Assembly: GCF_025452235.1 (NCBI RefSeq) | Contig: NZ_CP104964.1 | Span: 248,001 to 312,000, forward strand | Source: Devosia neptuniae | Lineage (GTDB): Bacteria > Pseudomonadota > Alphaproteobacteria > Rhizobiales > Devosiaceae | Direction: 5' to 3' | Length of the DNA: 64,000 nucleotides | Part shown: positions 25,879 through 33,417 of the stretch, in pieces | Position numbering within the stretch: the first letter of the stretch is position 1 | How the letters are laid out: each line of letters opens with the position of its first letter | The notes under the pieces: model-generated | Told to the model about the DNA's origin: nothing | Databases searched by the model: none | Seen by the model: the letters and a program-made list of their open reading frames with translations, nothing else | Position numbers and translations under genes: made by a program

Positions 25879-26520
25879 ATGGCTATGACGCAGGAAACCC
25901 TCGCGACGGCTCTTGAACGGGCCAATACCCGCATGGACACGCTCGCCGACGTTCTCAATGCCGCAGATGCCAAATTGGGTGACGGCGATACCGGCACCAT
26001 GCTGGCACGTCTCATTGCAACATTCGCCGCTGTGGACGTGCGCGCGACACCAGATCTTGGCACCGCTTTCATGGCTTTGGCCAAGGCCGGCGCCGCATCC
26101 ACGGGATCGAGCCTGGGCACGCTGGTCATCACGGCGATGATGACGGCTGGCAAGGCGAGTGCCAGCCAATCGGCGCTGGGCTGGGACCGCCTGGGCCCGC
26201 TGTTGGCAGCCATCCGCGACGCGGCCATGGCGCGCGGCAAGGCCGAACTCGGTGCCAAGACCATTGTCGACGGGCTTGACGCCTTGGCGAAGAGCCTTGC
26301 CGGTGAGGAGGACCCCGCCACTATAGCTCAGATCGCGGACAGAACGATGCGGGCCGTGCTCGAAGATTTTCGCCCGCGTCCCTGCACCATGGGTCGTGCC
26401 CGAATGTTCGCCGACAGGAGCCGAGGCCTCGATGATCCGGGCATGCTGGCGCTGGCCGAATTGGTCTGGGCGGTGATAGGGCATGAGGACGCGCGTCATG
26501 CCGGCACCGCGTTCGCTTGA
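25879..26520 (+). CDS. dhaL: Dihydroxyacetone kinase subunit DhaL
   Basis: Nucleotide-binding subunit of 213 residues, all helical. It has LNAADAKLGDGDTGTMLARL near residue 28, whose aspartates bind the magnesium-ATP, the ASTGSSLGTLVITAMM nucleotide loop, and GAKTIVDGLDAL before DFRPRPCTMGRA. The DhaL family usually has TxPxxGRAxY in this last region; here PCTMGRARMF is a recognisable variant. It is translated just after dhaK and forms the active kinase with it. It ends 83 bp before the iclR-type gene. Confidence 0.88.
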   Translation: MAMTQETLATALERANTRMDTLADVLNAADAKLGDGDTGTMLARLIATFAAVDVRATPDLGTAFMALAKAGAASTGSSLGTLVITAMMTAGKASASQSALGWDRLGPLLAAIRDAAMARGKAELGAKTIVDGLDALAKSLAGEEDPATIAQIADRTMRAVLEDFRPRPCTMGRARMFADRSRGLDDPGMLALAELVWAVIGHEDARHAGTAFA

Positions 26521-26603
26521 GGTGAGCGGACAAGTGAATTATGGGATGAACAACCTGTCGCAGGCAGCGCCGGCGGTTCCATTAAAGTTCTGAGGCCCAA
26601 GCA

Positions 26604-27401
26604 ATGACCGATCCCGTCGACGCTGCCGCTCCGGCCAAACCCGTTCGCAGCGACGAAAGCCTCAAATCGCTGACCAAGGTGTCGCGTGTTCTCGAGTGCT
26701 TCACAACCAGCCGCCGCTCGCTGAGCCTGGCGGAAATCTGCACCAAAACCGGCTATCCGCGCTCCACCACCCATCGCCTTTTGGCCGCGATGCGCGAGGT
26801 CGGGTTCATCGAGCAGGACCGTGAACGCGACTTTTATCGTCTCGGATTGCGTCTCTTCGAATTGGGCAATGTCGTGCTGGCAAATCTGGAATTGCATCGC
26901 GAGGGCCGCGCCATCGTCGATGCGCTGCACCGGTTGACGGGCAAGCCCGTGCATCTGGCGGTGTTCGACGGCCTGAACGCCGTCGTTATTCAGCGCACCG
27001 AGACCGAGCCCATGCTGTCCAACACGATGGTAGAAAATTCGCCGGCCTATTGCACCAGCGTCGGCAAGGCCATCCTGGCCTTTCAGCCGCCGGAAATTGT
27101 CCAGCGTGTCATCAATGCTGGCCTGCAGCGTTTCACTGAAACCACCATTACCGATGCGGTCGCGCTTGAGGCCGAGCTCGAGACCGTGCGTCAGCGGGGC
27201 TTTGCCATCGACAATGGTGAACACCAGCCGGGCCTGCGTTGCGTCGGCGCACCGATCCGCGACCAGTCCGGCGCAATTTTTGCCGGCATCAGCGTCAGTG
27301 CGCCGGCCTGGCAATTGCCCATGACCGAAGTGGATGAACTCAACAAAGTGGTAATTTACCACGCCAACCTCATTTCCCAGAGGTTGGGCTACATACGCTG
27401 A
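26604..27401 (+). CDS. IclR family transcriptional regulator
   Basis: Regulator of 265 residues. The winged helix (about residues 22-85) contains LSLAEICTKTGYPRSTTHRLLAAM. The ligand-binding IclR domain follows with HLAVFDGLNAVVIQR, AYCTSVGKAILAF and a late CVGAPIRDQSGAIFAGISVS. It lies in the same direction as the aldolase-dhaKL genes and probably controls them and tctCBA through the paired TTCCACAATATGGAA-type sites at 23601 and 23752. Confidence 0.9.
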   Translation: MTDPVDAAAPAKPVRSDESLKSLTKVSRVLECFTTSRRSLSLAEICTKTGYPRSTTHRLLAAMREVGFIEQDRERDFYRLGLRLFELGNVVLANLELHREGRAIVDALHRLTGKPVHLAVFDGLNAVVIQRTETEPMLSNTMVENSPAYCTSVGKAILAFQPPEIVQRVINAGLQRFTETTITDAVALEAELETVRQRGFAIDNGEHQPGLRCVGAPIRDQSGAIFAGISVSAPAWQLPMTEVDELNKVVIYHANLISQRLGYIR

Positions 27402-27444
27402 TTGCAGCATCGCCCCGCTCCTCCTCGAGTGGCTGGATGGTGTA

Positions 27445-27468
27445 GGCCGACCTTTGGGGCCGGCTTTT
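27445..27468 (+). terminator. Rho-independent terminator after the IclR gene
   Basis: GGCCGACC-TTTG-GGGCCGGC followed by five T, about 44 bp after the iclR-type stop. The stem has one mismatch. Confidence 0.65.
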
Positions 27469-27471
27469 TCG

Positions 27472-28149
27472 TCAGGCGGGACCGGCAACCCCCACCGGCC
27501 AAATGTCGCGCAGGTTCTCGCCAGCCAAGATGCGCGTGCGGCAGCGAATTTCGGCCTCGCCATTAGCATCTGCCGCGTCGGCAATGACGCTCACCAGATC
27601 GGCCGGAATAACCACTACGCCGGTAACGTCGGCAAAGATCACATCGCCGGGCCGTACTTTGACGCCGTCAATGTCCAGTTCGACCTGGTAATGTGCCGGC
27701 TCCATGCGGCCCGACACGCCCACCGGGCTCATGCCCTTGGCAAAGAGCGGGTAGTCGAGCTTGCGTACCTCGGCCAGGTCGCGCACCGTGCCATTGACCA
27801 CAGTTGCCGCTGCGCCCTTGGTCTTGGCTCCGCTCGACATCAATTCACCCGTGCCCGACCCCTCGGCACAGGAGGAATCCACCAGTAGAATGCCGCCCTT
27901 GACCACGGCATCGATAGCCCCATGATAGATATCTTGCGGCTGGCCGATGCGGGTGCTGGGTTCGTACCGCACGGTCGAAACCGGGCCGCAGATCACCTGT
28001 CCGGGATGCAGCACACCGAACTGGCTGATGCCCTTGAGATAGCCATAGGGGCCGCGGCCATCGAGCACGTCGTGGATGTCGCCCGAATACCATTTCGACA
28101 GGCGCTTGATCGCCGCCCAGTCGGTTTGGTTGTAGTCGTATGCGGCCAT
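27472..28149 (-). CDS. RraA family protein (HMG/CHA aldolase or oxaloacetate decarboxylase-like)
   Basis: A 225-residue protein of the RraA/dimethylmenaquinone-methyltransferase-like superfamily. The fold is recognisable from SGDIHDVLDGRG at the start, GGILLVDSSCAEGSGTGELMSSGAKTKGAAATVVNG in the middle, and VKVRPGDVIFADVTGVVVIPADL. Catalytic members cleave 4-hydroxy-4-methyl-2-oxoglutarate-type acids or decarboxylate oxaloacetate with a divalent metal. In the usual GELxxxxAxxxGxxGxVxDGxxRD pattern the G..D residues are G-T-V-R-D here (VNGTVRDLAE), so the catalytic arginine and aspartate are kept. It is last in the SDR-GntR-RraA operon. Confidence 0.85.
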   Translation of the reverse strand: MAAYDYNQTDWAAIKRLSKWYSGDIHDVLDGRGPYGYLKGISQFGVLHPGQVICGPVSTVRYEPSTRIGQPQDIYHGAIDAVVKGGILLVDSSCAEGSGTGELMSSGAKTKGAAATVVNGTVRDLAEVRKLDYPLFAKGMSPVGVSGRMEPAHYQVELDIDGVKVRPGDVIFADVTGVVVIPADLVSVIADAADANGEAEIRCRTRILAGENLRDIWPVGVAGPA

Positions 28150-28884
28150 TTAGCTGTTCCGTCCCTGCTGTTTTGCGGCGCTGATCGCCTGTTGGAGATA
28201 GATGGTGGAATTATCGATGTGCTCGCGCATCAGCGCGCGGCTGGCCTCGACATCGCCCTTAGAAATGGCGGCATGGATCGCCTCATGTTCGGCGACACCT
28301 TCGGCCTGGGTCTTGCTGGCTTGCCGGCTGGTCAGCCGGATCACGTCGGTGATGAGGGCATAGAGATTGCCATAGACCGTCGAGAGGATTTCATTGCCCA
28401 GCGATTGCACCAGCGCTCGATGGAAATCCGCATCGGATTGAGCGTATTGAGCAAAGTCCTTGGCAGCGGCGAGATCGGTCAATGCCCTGGTGACATCGTC
28501 CGACAGCGCGCCTTCACCCGCCGCCAGCCGCCCCACCGCTTCCAGCTCGAACATGCGGCGCACGTCCATTAGTTGCACCAGATAGTCCGCGTCCTTGGCA
28601 AAAAGGCTGCGTACGGTTGTGGCAAGCGAGCCGAGGAATTGTCCGACATCATCGCGCACCACCTCGGCACGTTCGCCATGACGGCGGCGCACCAGTCCCT
28701 TGGTTTCAAGGATTTGCAGACCCTCGCGCACCGATCGCGTTGAGATGGCGAACTGCCGAGCGATTTCGGCTTCCGAGGGCAGGCGAGCGCCAACCTTGAG
28801 TTCACCCGACAGGATCTGCGCCTCAATGGCTGAGACCACCGAGACATAAAGCCGGTCGCGATCGGATGGAGATGGAGTCACCAC
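28150..28884 (-). CDS. FadR/GntR family transcriptional regulator (FCD domain)
   Basis: Regulator of 244 residues with a GTG start at 28884 that overlaps the SDR stop by 7 bp. The GntR winged helix (about 10-80) shows GARLPSEAEIARQFAISTRSVREGLQ, and the FCD domain shows DADFHRALVQSLGN and a late EHEAIHAAI. It probably represses its own operon through the palindrome at 29713-29739. Its effector may be the acid or keto acid handled by the SDR and RraA proteins. Confidence 0.9.
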   Translation of the reverse strand: MVTPSPSDRDRLYVSVVSAIEAQILSGELKVGARLPSEAEIARQFAISTRSVREGLQILETKGLVRRRHGERAEVVRDDVGQFLGSLATTVRSLFAKDADYLVQLMDVRRMFELEAVGRLAAGEGALSDDVTRALTDLAAAKDFAQYAQSDADFHRALVQSLGNEILSTVYGNLYALITDVIRLTSRQASKTQAEGVAEHEAIHAAISKGDVEASRALMREHIDNSTIYLQQAISAAKQQGRNS

Positions 28885-29696
28885 GCGGTAAAGCCCCCGT
28901 CGACTACAACGTTGGAGCCGGTCATGTAGGAGGAGGCGTCAGAGGCGAGGAACTGGATGACCCCGTTATATTCACTCTTCTCCGCTTGGCGGCGCATCGG
29001 CACCCGCTCGAGAAAATTATCGACGAACTCCTTATCGAAGCTGCCGGTCTTGACCCCGCCAAACGAGATAAGGTTACAGCGCACGTTCTTTTCCGCCCAA
29101 TACGTAGCGACGTAGCGCGTTAGGTTCACCAGCCCCGATTTAGACGCGGCATAGGACACAGCCTTGATGAAGGGGACACCGTCTCGCTTTTCGCGATAGG
29201 CATAGAGCGCCTGATTGGGCGATACGATGCCGTAGATCGAACCGACATTGATGATGCTGCCACGGCCCGCTTCAGCCATCTTAGTGCCAATAACCTGGCT
29301 GCACAGCATCACACCGGTCAGGTTCACATCGATGATGTCGTCCCAGAACTTTTGCGGATAGGTCTCGAAGGGGCCATTCTGTTCGGCGCCGCCATCGGGC
29401 TTGGAATCGATGCCGGCATTGTTGACCAGGATATGCGGTACGCCCCAATCGGTGATCAACTTGTTGGTTGCCACCTCCAGGGCTGCTTTGTCTGAAACAC
29501 TCGCTTCATAGACACGAATGCAATTCTGCAGTCCCGGGAACAATTCATCGAGATTTTCCTGGGTGACAGGCCGACGGCTAAAGATGGCGACCTTGGCGCC
29601 AGCCTGGGCAAGTGAGCTGGCAAACTCTCGCCCCAGCTGCCCCAGTCCTCCGGTTACGACAGCGATCTTTCCTTTGACAGTAAACAGGTCAGACAA
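28878..29696 (-). CDS. Short-chain dehydrogenase/reductase
   Basis: NAD(P)-dependent oxidoreductase, 272 residues from a TTG at 29696 (SDLFTVKGKIAVVTGG). The cofactor loop is TGGLGQLGREFA, NNAG is present near residue 93, and the active site is Ser (NVGSIYG) with YAASKSG. The TTG start is chosen because GGAGG lies nine bases upstream; the ATG at 29729 has no ribosome site and lies inside the operator palindrome. It would oxidise a hydroxy acid or polyol in the pathway shared with RraA and perhaps the DHDPS-family aldolase. Confidence 0.88.
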   Translation of the reverse strand: MSDLFTVKGKIAVVTGGLGQLGREFASSLAQAGAKVAIFSRRPVTQENLDELFPGLQNCIRVYEASVSDKAALEVATNKLITDWGVPHILVNNAGIDSKPDGGAEQNGPFETYPQKFWDDIIDVNLTGVMLCSQVIGTKMAEAGRGSIINVGSIYGIVSPNQALYAYREKRDGVPFIKAVSYAASKSGLVNLTRYVATYWAEKNVRCNLISFGGVKTGSFDKEFVDNFLERVPMRRQAEKSEYNGVIQFLASDASSYMTGSNVVVDGGFTAW

Positions 29697-29712
29697 AGCT
29701 ACCCAGCCTCCA

Positions 29713-29739
29713 CTTATGACATAAGTCATATGTCATAAG
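29713..29739. promoter_or_regulatory. Candidate GntR operator: 10-bp palindrome upstream of the SDR operon
   Basis: CTTATGACAT-N7-ATGTCATAAG, a perfect 27-bp dyad, 17 bp upstream of the TTG start of the SDR gene. Its centre also carries the ATGAC half-site again. The size and symmetry fit a GntR dimer, most likely the regulator encoded second in the operon. Confidence 0.65.
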
Positions 29740-29835
29740 GTAGGCAGCGGCAATTGGCAATTGTTCGATGCTAATTTTTCAAGTCTCGCGACCAAGCGAG
29801 AACCTGATTTCTCGAGGTCCACCGGCTACCGAGAC

Positions 29836-29874
29836 TTGTTTTAATGTTCAACATAATCTATGTTCTGTTCAACA
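29836..29874 (+). promoter_or_regulatory. Promoter and direct-repeat operator of the VapBC-like pair
   Basis: Weak -35 TTGTTT (29836-29841) and -10 TATGTT (29859-29864) with a 17-bp spacer. Two TGTTCAACA direct repeats start at 29845 and 29866, 21 bp (two helical turns) apart, overlapping the promoter. This suits autorepression by an RHH antitoxin. Confidence 0.5.
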
Positions 29875-29886
29875 AAGGAAATCCTG

Positions 29887-30183
29887 ATGGCTGCGCAAAC
29901 ACAAACGGCTGCAGATCGCGAAGCAAAAGTCGCGTCGACCCGCAATAGGCTCGTACTCGAGCAGGCGAAAGCCGCCGGCCTCCTCGGCACCGCGAAGAAT
30001 ACCCGGCTTTCGGGGCGCGTGCCCTCCGAGCTGATAGAGGCGGCCAAGAAGCGCGCTCATGTCACCTCGGACACGGAGCTGTTGGAACTGGCGCTGTCGC
30101 GCCTGGCCCTCGAAGATGACTTTGGCGCCCGCTTGGTCGGACGCAAGGGCAGCATCCCGGCGGACATAGATCTTGGGGTTTGA
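29887..30183 (+). CDS. Putative RHH-type antitoxin of a VapBC-like module
   Basis: A 98-residue protein from ATG 29887 with AAGGAA upstream. The N-terminal 35 residues are Ala/Thr/Arg rich and helical. A ribbon-helix-helix-like region follows at about 38-78 (TRLSGRVPSELIEAAKKRAHVTSDTELLELALSRL by pieces RLSGRVPSELIEAAKKRA and DTELLELALSRL). The C-terminal tail GSIPADIDLGV would bind the toxin. It overlaps the PIN gene by 11 bp. The assignment rests on gene order and fold, not on a recognised named family. Confidence 0.6.
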   Translation: MAAQTQTAADREAKVASTRNRLVLEQAKAAGLLGTAKNTRLSGRVPSELIEAAKKRAHVTSDTELLELALSRLALEDDFGARLVGRKGSIPADIDLGV

Positions 30184-30763
30184 TCTTTCCGAAACCCTCC
30201 GATCACTCAAGCCGCAAAAGTACACCGGAACGCTGGAGCGCAGGGCCGACGACGATCTCCCATGGGCTGTTGACGAACCCACGATTGGGGGACCGCTGTT
30301 TTTGGATACGAGCGTCTATTTGGATGTCCTGCAGGGGCGATCGCCGGTTGAAGTCGACGCGCTGCTGACCTACCGCCGATGCCACCATTCCGCTGTTTGC
30401 CTTTCAGCGCTCACTCATACCTTTGGCCGGCTCGACCCAAGGCATGCCTCTACGAAAGCTGTCCTCGCGACATTAGCGGCTACGGTAGAGGACATTCCGG
30501 ACCACCGCCTCCATGCCCCCGATTCAGCGATCTGGGGACTGGCCGGTATGTTGGCTGGCTTGCTCTTCCGGCTGAGCAATCTGCCCAAGGGGGAGGGATA
30601 CGAGCGCCGCTTCGCTAATGACGCGCTGGTGTTCCTGCAGGCGCGTCAGTTAGGGGCCAGCGTGCTGACCGGCAACGTCCGCGATTTTGATTTCCTAAAC
30701 CAGATTCTGCCGGCGGGACGGATCATCCTCTATCGAGCTCCGCCGAGACGGCGGTCATCATGA
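30173..30763 (+). CDS. PIN-domain protein (VapC-like putative toxin)
   Basis: A 196-residue protein with a TTG start inside the antitoxin gene. The PIN nuclease fold starts after a 40-residue N-terminal extension: PLFLDTSVYLDVLQG carries the first catalytic aspartate (D45), NDALVFLQARQLGASVLTGN supplies D150, and RDFDFLNQILP supplies D171. Metal-dependent RNA cleavage is the usual activity. The protein is longer than typical VapC (about 130-140) because of the N-terminal segment, which may be the part that contacts the antitoxin. Its 3' end overlaps the convergent GGDEF-EAL gene by 34 bp. Confidence 0.75.
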   Translation: MGFDLSETLRSLKPQKYTGTLERRADDDLPWAVDEPTIGGPLFLDTSVYLDVLQGRSPVEVDALLTYRRCHHSAVCLSALTHTFGRLDPRHASTKAVLATLAATVEDIPDHRLHAPDSAIWGLAGMLAGLLFRLSNLPKGEGYERRFANDALVFLQARQLGASVLTGNVRDFDFLNQILPAGRIILYRAPPRRRSS

Positions 30764-32961
30764 CCGTCGCGGTCGGCTCTCCTAGACGGCAACCAACGCT
30801 GGAGCATAAGCTCAAGTTTCTCGGGTGTGAGCGGGCGCGACAACAGGAAACCCTGCAACTGGTTACAACCCATTTCGCTCAAGAGTTCGCGTTGATCTTC
30901 GGTTTCCACCCCTTCCGCGGCCACCACGATCCGCATTGCACGTCCCAGATCAATAATGGAGCGTACGATACTGTCGATCTCTTCGTTTTGACCCAGTTGC
31001 GCTGTGAAAGAGCGGTCAATTTTGAGCTTGTCCACCCCGTGATTGCGCAGATAGGTAATTGAGGAATAGCCCGTCCCAAAGTCGTCCAGCGCTACCCTGA
31101 TGCCTTTAGCACGCAAGAGCATCAACGTGGATTGGACTACGGGCGAGTTCTGAAGCAGTAGACCCTCAGTGACTTCAATTTCCAGCCTCTTAGGCGGGAG
31201 CCCCGTTTCAGCAAGAAGATTGAAAACTCTTCTGGCAAAATGCTCGTCACGGAACTGAATAGGTGAGACATTGACGGCGACCCACGGCACCGAGGATGAG
31301 GCGGCAAAGCGGCAGGCCTCCCGCATTACCCACATACCCAACTGATCGATCAGCCCGCGTTCTTCCGCTAACTCGATGAACTCTGCCGGAGACATCCTGC
31401 CGCGGCTGGGGTGTTGCCAGCGGACTAAAGCCTCTACGCCCGCGATTTCGCCGGCGCGGGTGTCCAGGAGCGGTTGATAAACTAGGTGTAAGCCTTCACC
31501 GGTGTTCAAGGCTTCACGCAGGTCCGTTTCAAGCAACCGCTTGTCGCGCACAGCCTCGCCGAGATTGTCCGCAAAAAGCTCGAACTTACCCCGCCCTCCA
31601 GCCTTGGCCTCATACAAGGCGATATCGGCATGACGCATCAGGTCTTCGGCTTGCGTCGCCATGTTCGAGGTAACAACGACACCAACACTGGCGCCGACAT
31701 GAACTTGGCCTCCGTTCAGGTCGAACGCCAACGCCAGGGAATCGACGATTTTTTGACTTAGCGCGAGAGCTTCAGACGTATCGGCTACCGCGAATTGGAT
31801 AATCGCAAACTCGTCGCCCCCCAGCCGTGCAACCGTATCAATATCATCCACCAGGTCTGTTAGGCGGGATGCTGCTTTGCGGATTAGATCGTCGCCGGCA
31901 GGATGTCCCAAGGTGTCATTGACGTGCTTGAAGCGGTCCAGATCAATGAAATGGAGCGCTAGTTTAGAGCCGTTTCTACGCATGTTGGCCAGCGCCTGTT
32001 CGAGCCGATCCTCGAATAATGCACGATTGGGTATCTTGGTAAGTGCGTCGTGAAAGGCCAGAAACGAGGCATGCGCTTTGCTGTTCTCGAGTTGAACTGA
32101 CGTGCGCTGGAGCCGGCGCAGTAATAGGAAGACCGCCAACGCGGCCAGCGTCACGCCAGCTGCAACTGCGGGTCCCGTTTCTCTGATTAGCTGGTAGGCA
32201 GGTTCATCCGGGGTCCATGTAAAAAAGCCAACAATGCGCCCGTCCGCTGATAGAACGGGCGAGGCGATACGATCGCCGTCAGACCGGGCGACACGCTCAA
32301 AGGCGAGTTCGTTCACCTCAAATTTCTCGCTGATCGCCGCAGTCACCGAGCCATCAATGAAGCGGATCGAAATGTGCAGGTACTCTGTCCCTGAGGTTTG
32401 CGGTACTGCGTCGGTACTTGGAACGATGGGCCGCACGCTAACAATCGCGGGAGTACCATCGCCCAGCACCGCGAAATCTTCCTCGCCCATTCCGGTCACA
32501 GCTTCAGTTGAATTCGCCAATCCCTTCGAGGCTAAGGCCATTTGCGCCCTCAGGGCGCCAACAAGAGGAGCGATTGCGGCTTGGTCCGTCTCGAACATTG
32601 CTGGACTGACCAGTTTGCCATTCGCAACAGCACGAACGAGGCGGTTATCTGAATCAAGAATGTAAACCCGGTTGTGGCCGAAGTACTCGCTCATCCACTC
32701 GGCCAAATTCTCAGCGATCCATGCTTCATCGTTGGAGCGCAAATTCGTAACGGCATCGTCCCAGATGGCGGAACTGTCCTGCTCGATTGGCAGACGTTCG
32801 GCAATTTCTTCAAGCCCTGTCTGCACCGCCCGTGTTTCCCGGGCCATCGAACGGTCATCTATACGCGACGCTGCCCACCATCCGAAGGAGCCAAGCACGA
32901 TGACTAACGCGGCAGCGAGGACGAGTGAGAGGGAGGTAATTTGCTTTGATAGCGAGGGCAT
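30730..32961 (-). CDS. CHASE4-GGDEF-EAL membrane protein (cyclic-di-GMP turnover)
   Basis: A 743-residue inner-membrane signalling protein. Helix 1 is at about 8-30, a periplasmic CHASE4 sensor at about 55-250 (SAIWDDAVTNL, RVYILDSDNRLVRAV), and helix 2 at 264-283. A GGDEF domain follows at about 300-460 with an intact RLGGDEFAII site but no RxxD inhibitory site five residues before it. The EAL domain at about 475-730 has VEALVRWQHP, NVSPIQF, EVTEGLLL and DDFGTGYSSITYL, all the catalytic motifs. Both synthesis and breakdown of cyclic-di-GMP are therefore possible. It is transcribed alone. Confidence 0.93.
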   Translation of the reverse strand: MPSLSKQITSLSLVLAAALVIVLGSFGWWAASRIDDRSMARETRAVQTGLEEIAERLPIEQDSSAIWDDAVTNLRSNDEAWIAENLAEWMSEYFGHNRVYILDSDNRLVRAVANGKLVSPAMFETDQAAIAPLVGALRAQMALASKGLANSTEAVTGMGEEDFAVLGDGTPAIVSVRPIVPSTDAVPQTSGTEYLHISIRFIDGSVTAAISEKFEVNELAFERVARSDGDRIASPVLSADGRIVGFFTWTPDEPAYQLIRETGPAVAAGVTLAALAVFLLLRRLQRTSVQLENSKAHASFLAFHDALTKIPNRALFEDRLEQALANMRRNGSKLALHFIDLDRFKHVNDTLGHPAGDDLIRKAASRLTDLVDDIDTVARLGGDEFAIIQFAVADTSEALALSQKIVDSLALAFDLNGGQVHVGASVGVVVTSNMATQAEDLMRHADIALYEAKAGGRGKFELFADNLGEAVRDKRLLETDLREALNTGEGLHLVYQPLLDTRAGEIAGVEALVRWQHPSRGRMSPAEFIELAEERGLIDQLGMWVMREACRFAASSSVPWVAVNVSPIQFRDEHFARRVFNLLAETGLPPKRLEIEVTEGLLLQNSPVVQSTLMLLRAKGIRVALDDFGTGYSSITYLRNHGVDKLKIDRSFTAQLGQNEEIDSIVRSIIDLGRAMRIVVAAEGVETEDQRELLSEMGCNQLQGFLLSRPLTPEKLELMLQRWLPSRRADRDGHDDRRLGGAR

Positions 32962-33250
32962 TCAACGCTCGGCGTGAAACTAGCCAAATTGAACGTAAGC
33001 CCTAACCCTTCATAATTCGTGTGCCTGTCGGAGCAAACTCGTACGCAGCCTTAATCGCCTGTCTTCGCACGGTGAGCGCCGCATCGGCTCGGGCGATACC
33101 AGGTACCAGGGCCGCTTCGCGGGGATCGTTGTGCCTGCCATTGTCGGGGCGGACTGACTTGAAGCGCTCTTAAGTCATCTGCGACCCCATCGACGGGGAG
33201 CAATCGGCGCCGGTCGGTTGGAGCAATTGAAAATGCTGCTCCTAAACCAC
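32962..33250. other. Intergenic region between the GGDEF-EAL gene and the stress promoter
   Basis: About 290 bp with no convincing coding frame or repeat. It should contain the leftward promoter of the GGDEF-EAL gene. Confidence 0.35.
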
Positions 33251-33276
33251 GGAACAAAATCACCCCAACACTGGTT
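33251..33276 (+). promoter_or_regulatory. EcfG-like (general stress response) promoter
   Basis: GGAAC at 33251-33255 and GTT at 33274-33276 with 18 bases between, equivalent to GGAAC-N17-(c/g)GTT. It stands 34 bp before the small membrane peptide gene at 33310. Confidence 0.55.
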
Positions 33277-33309
33277 GATTGGCACCACTCACAAAAATTG
33301 GACAGGCAA

Positions 33310-33384
33310 ATGAACTCGATCATCTATCTCGTCGGCCTCGTCGTGATCGTAATGGCAATCCTCTCGTTTATCGGCCTCGCCTGA
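33310..33384 (+). CDS. 24-residue membrane peptide
   Basis: ATG 33310 to TGA 33384 encodes MNSIIYLVGLVVIVMAILSF plus IGLA, a single hydrophobic helix. GGACAGG lies just upstream. Peptides of this form (MNSIIYLVGLVVIVLAI...) are widespread in rhizobia, which supports it as a real gene. It sits between an EcfG-like promoter and a larger membrane protein gene, so it is probably stress induced. Its function is unknown. Confidence 0.7.
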   Translation: MNSIIYLVGLVVIVMAILSFIGLA

Positions 33385-33417
33385 ACGTTTCGAATAAGCA
33401 ACACGGAGGAAGACACA

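Noticed and set aside
23569..26499. A 976-codon open frame on the minus strand
   Set aside because: It lies opposite the DHDPS-family, dhaK and dhaL genes, whose families are clear. Its His/Gln/Asp/Gly-rich composition is typical of antisense frames in GC-rich DNA.
26496..27584. A 362-codon minus-strand frame
   Set aside because: It is antisense to the IclR regulator and has no recognisable domain.
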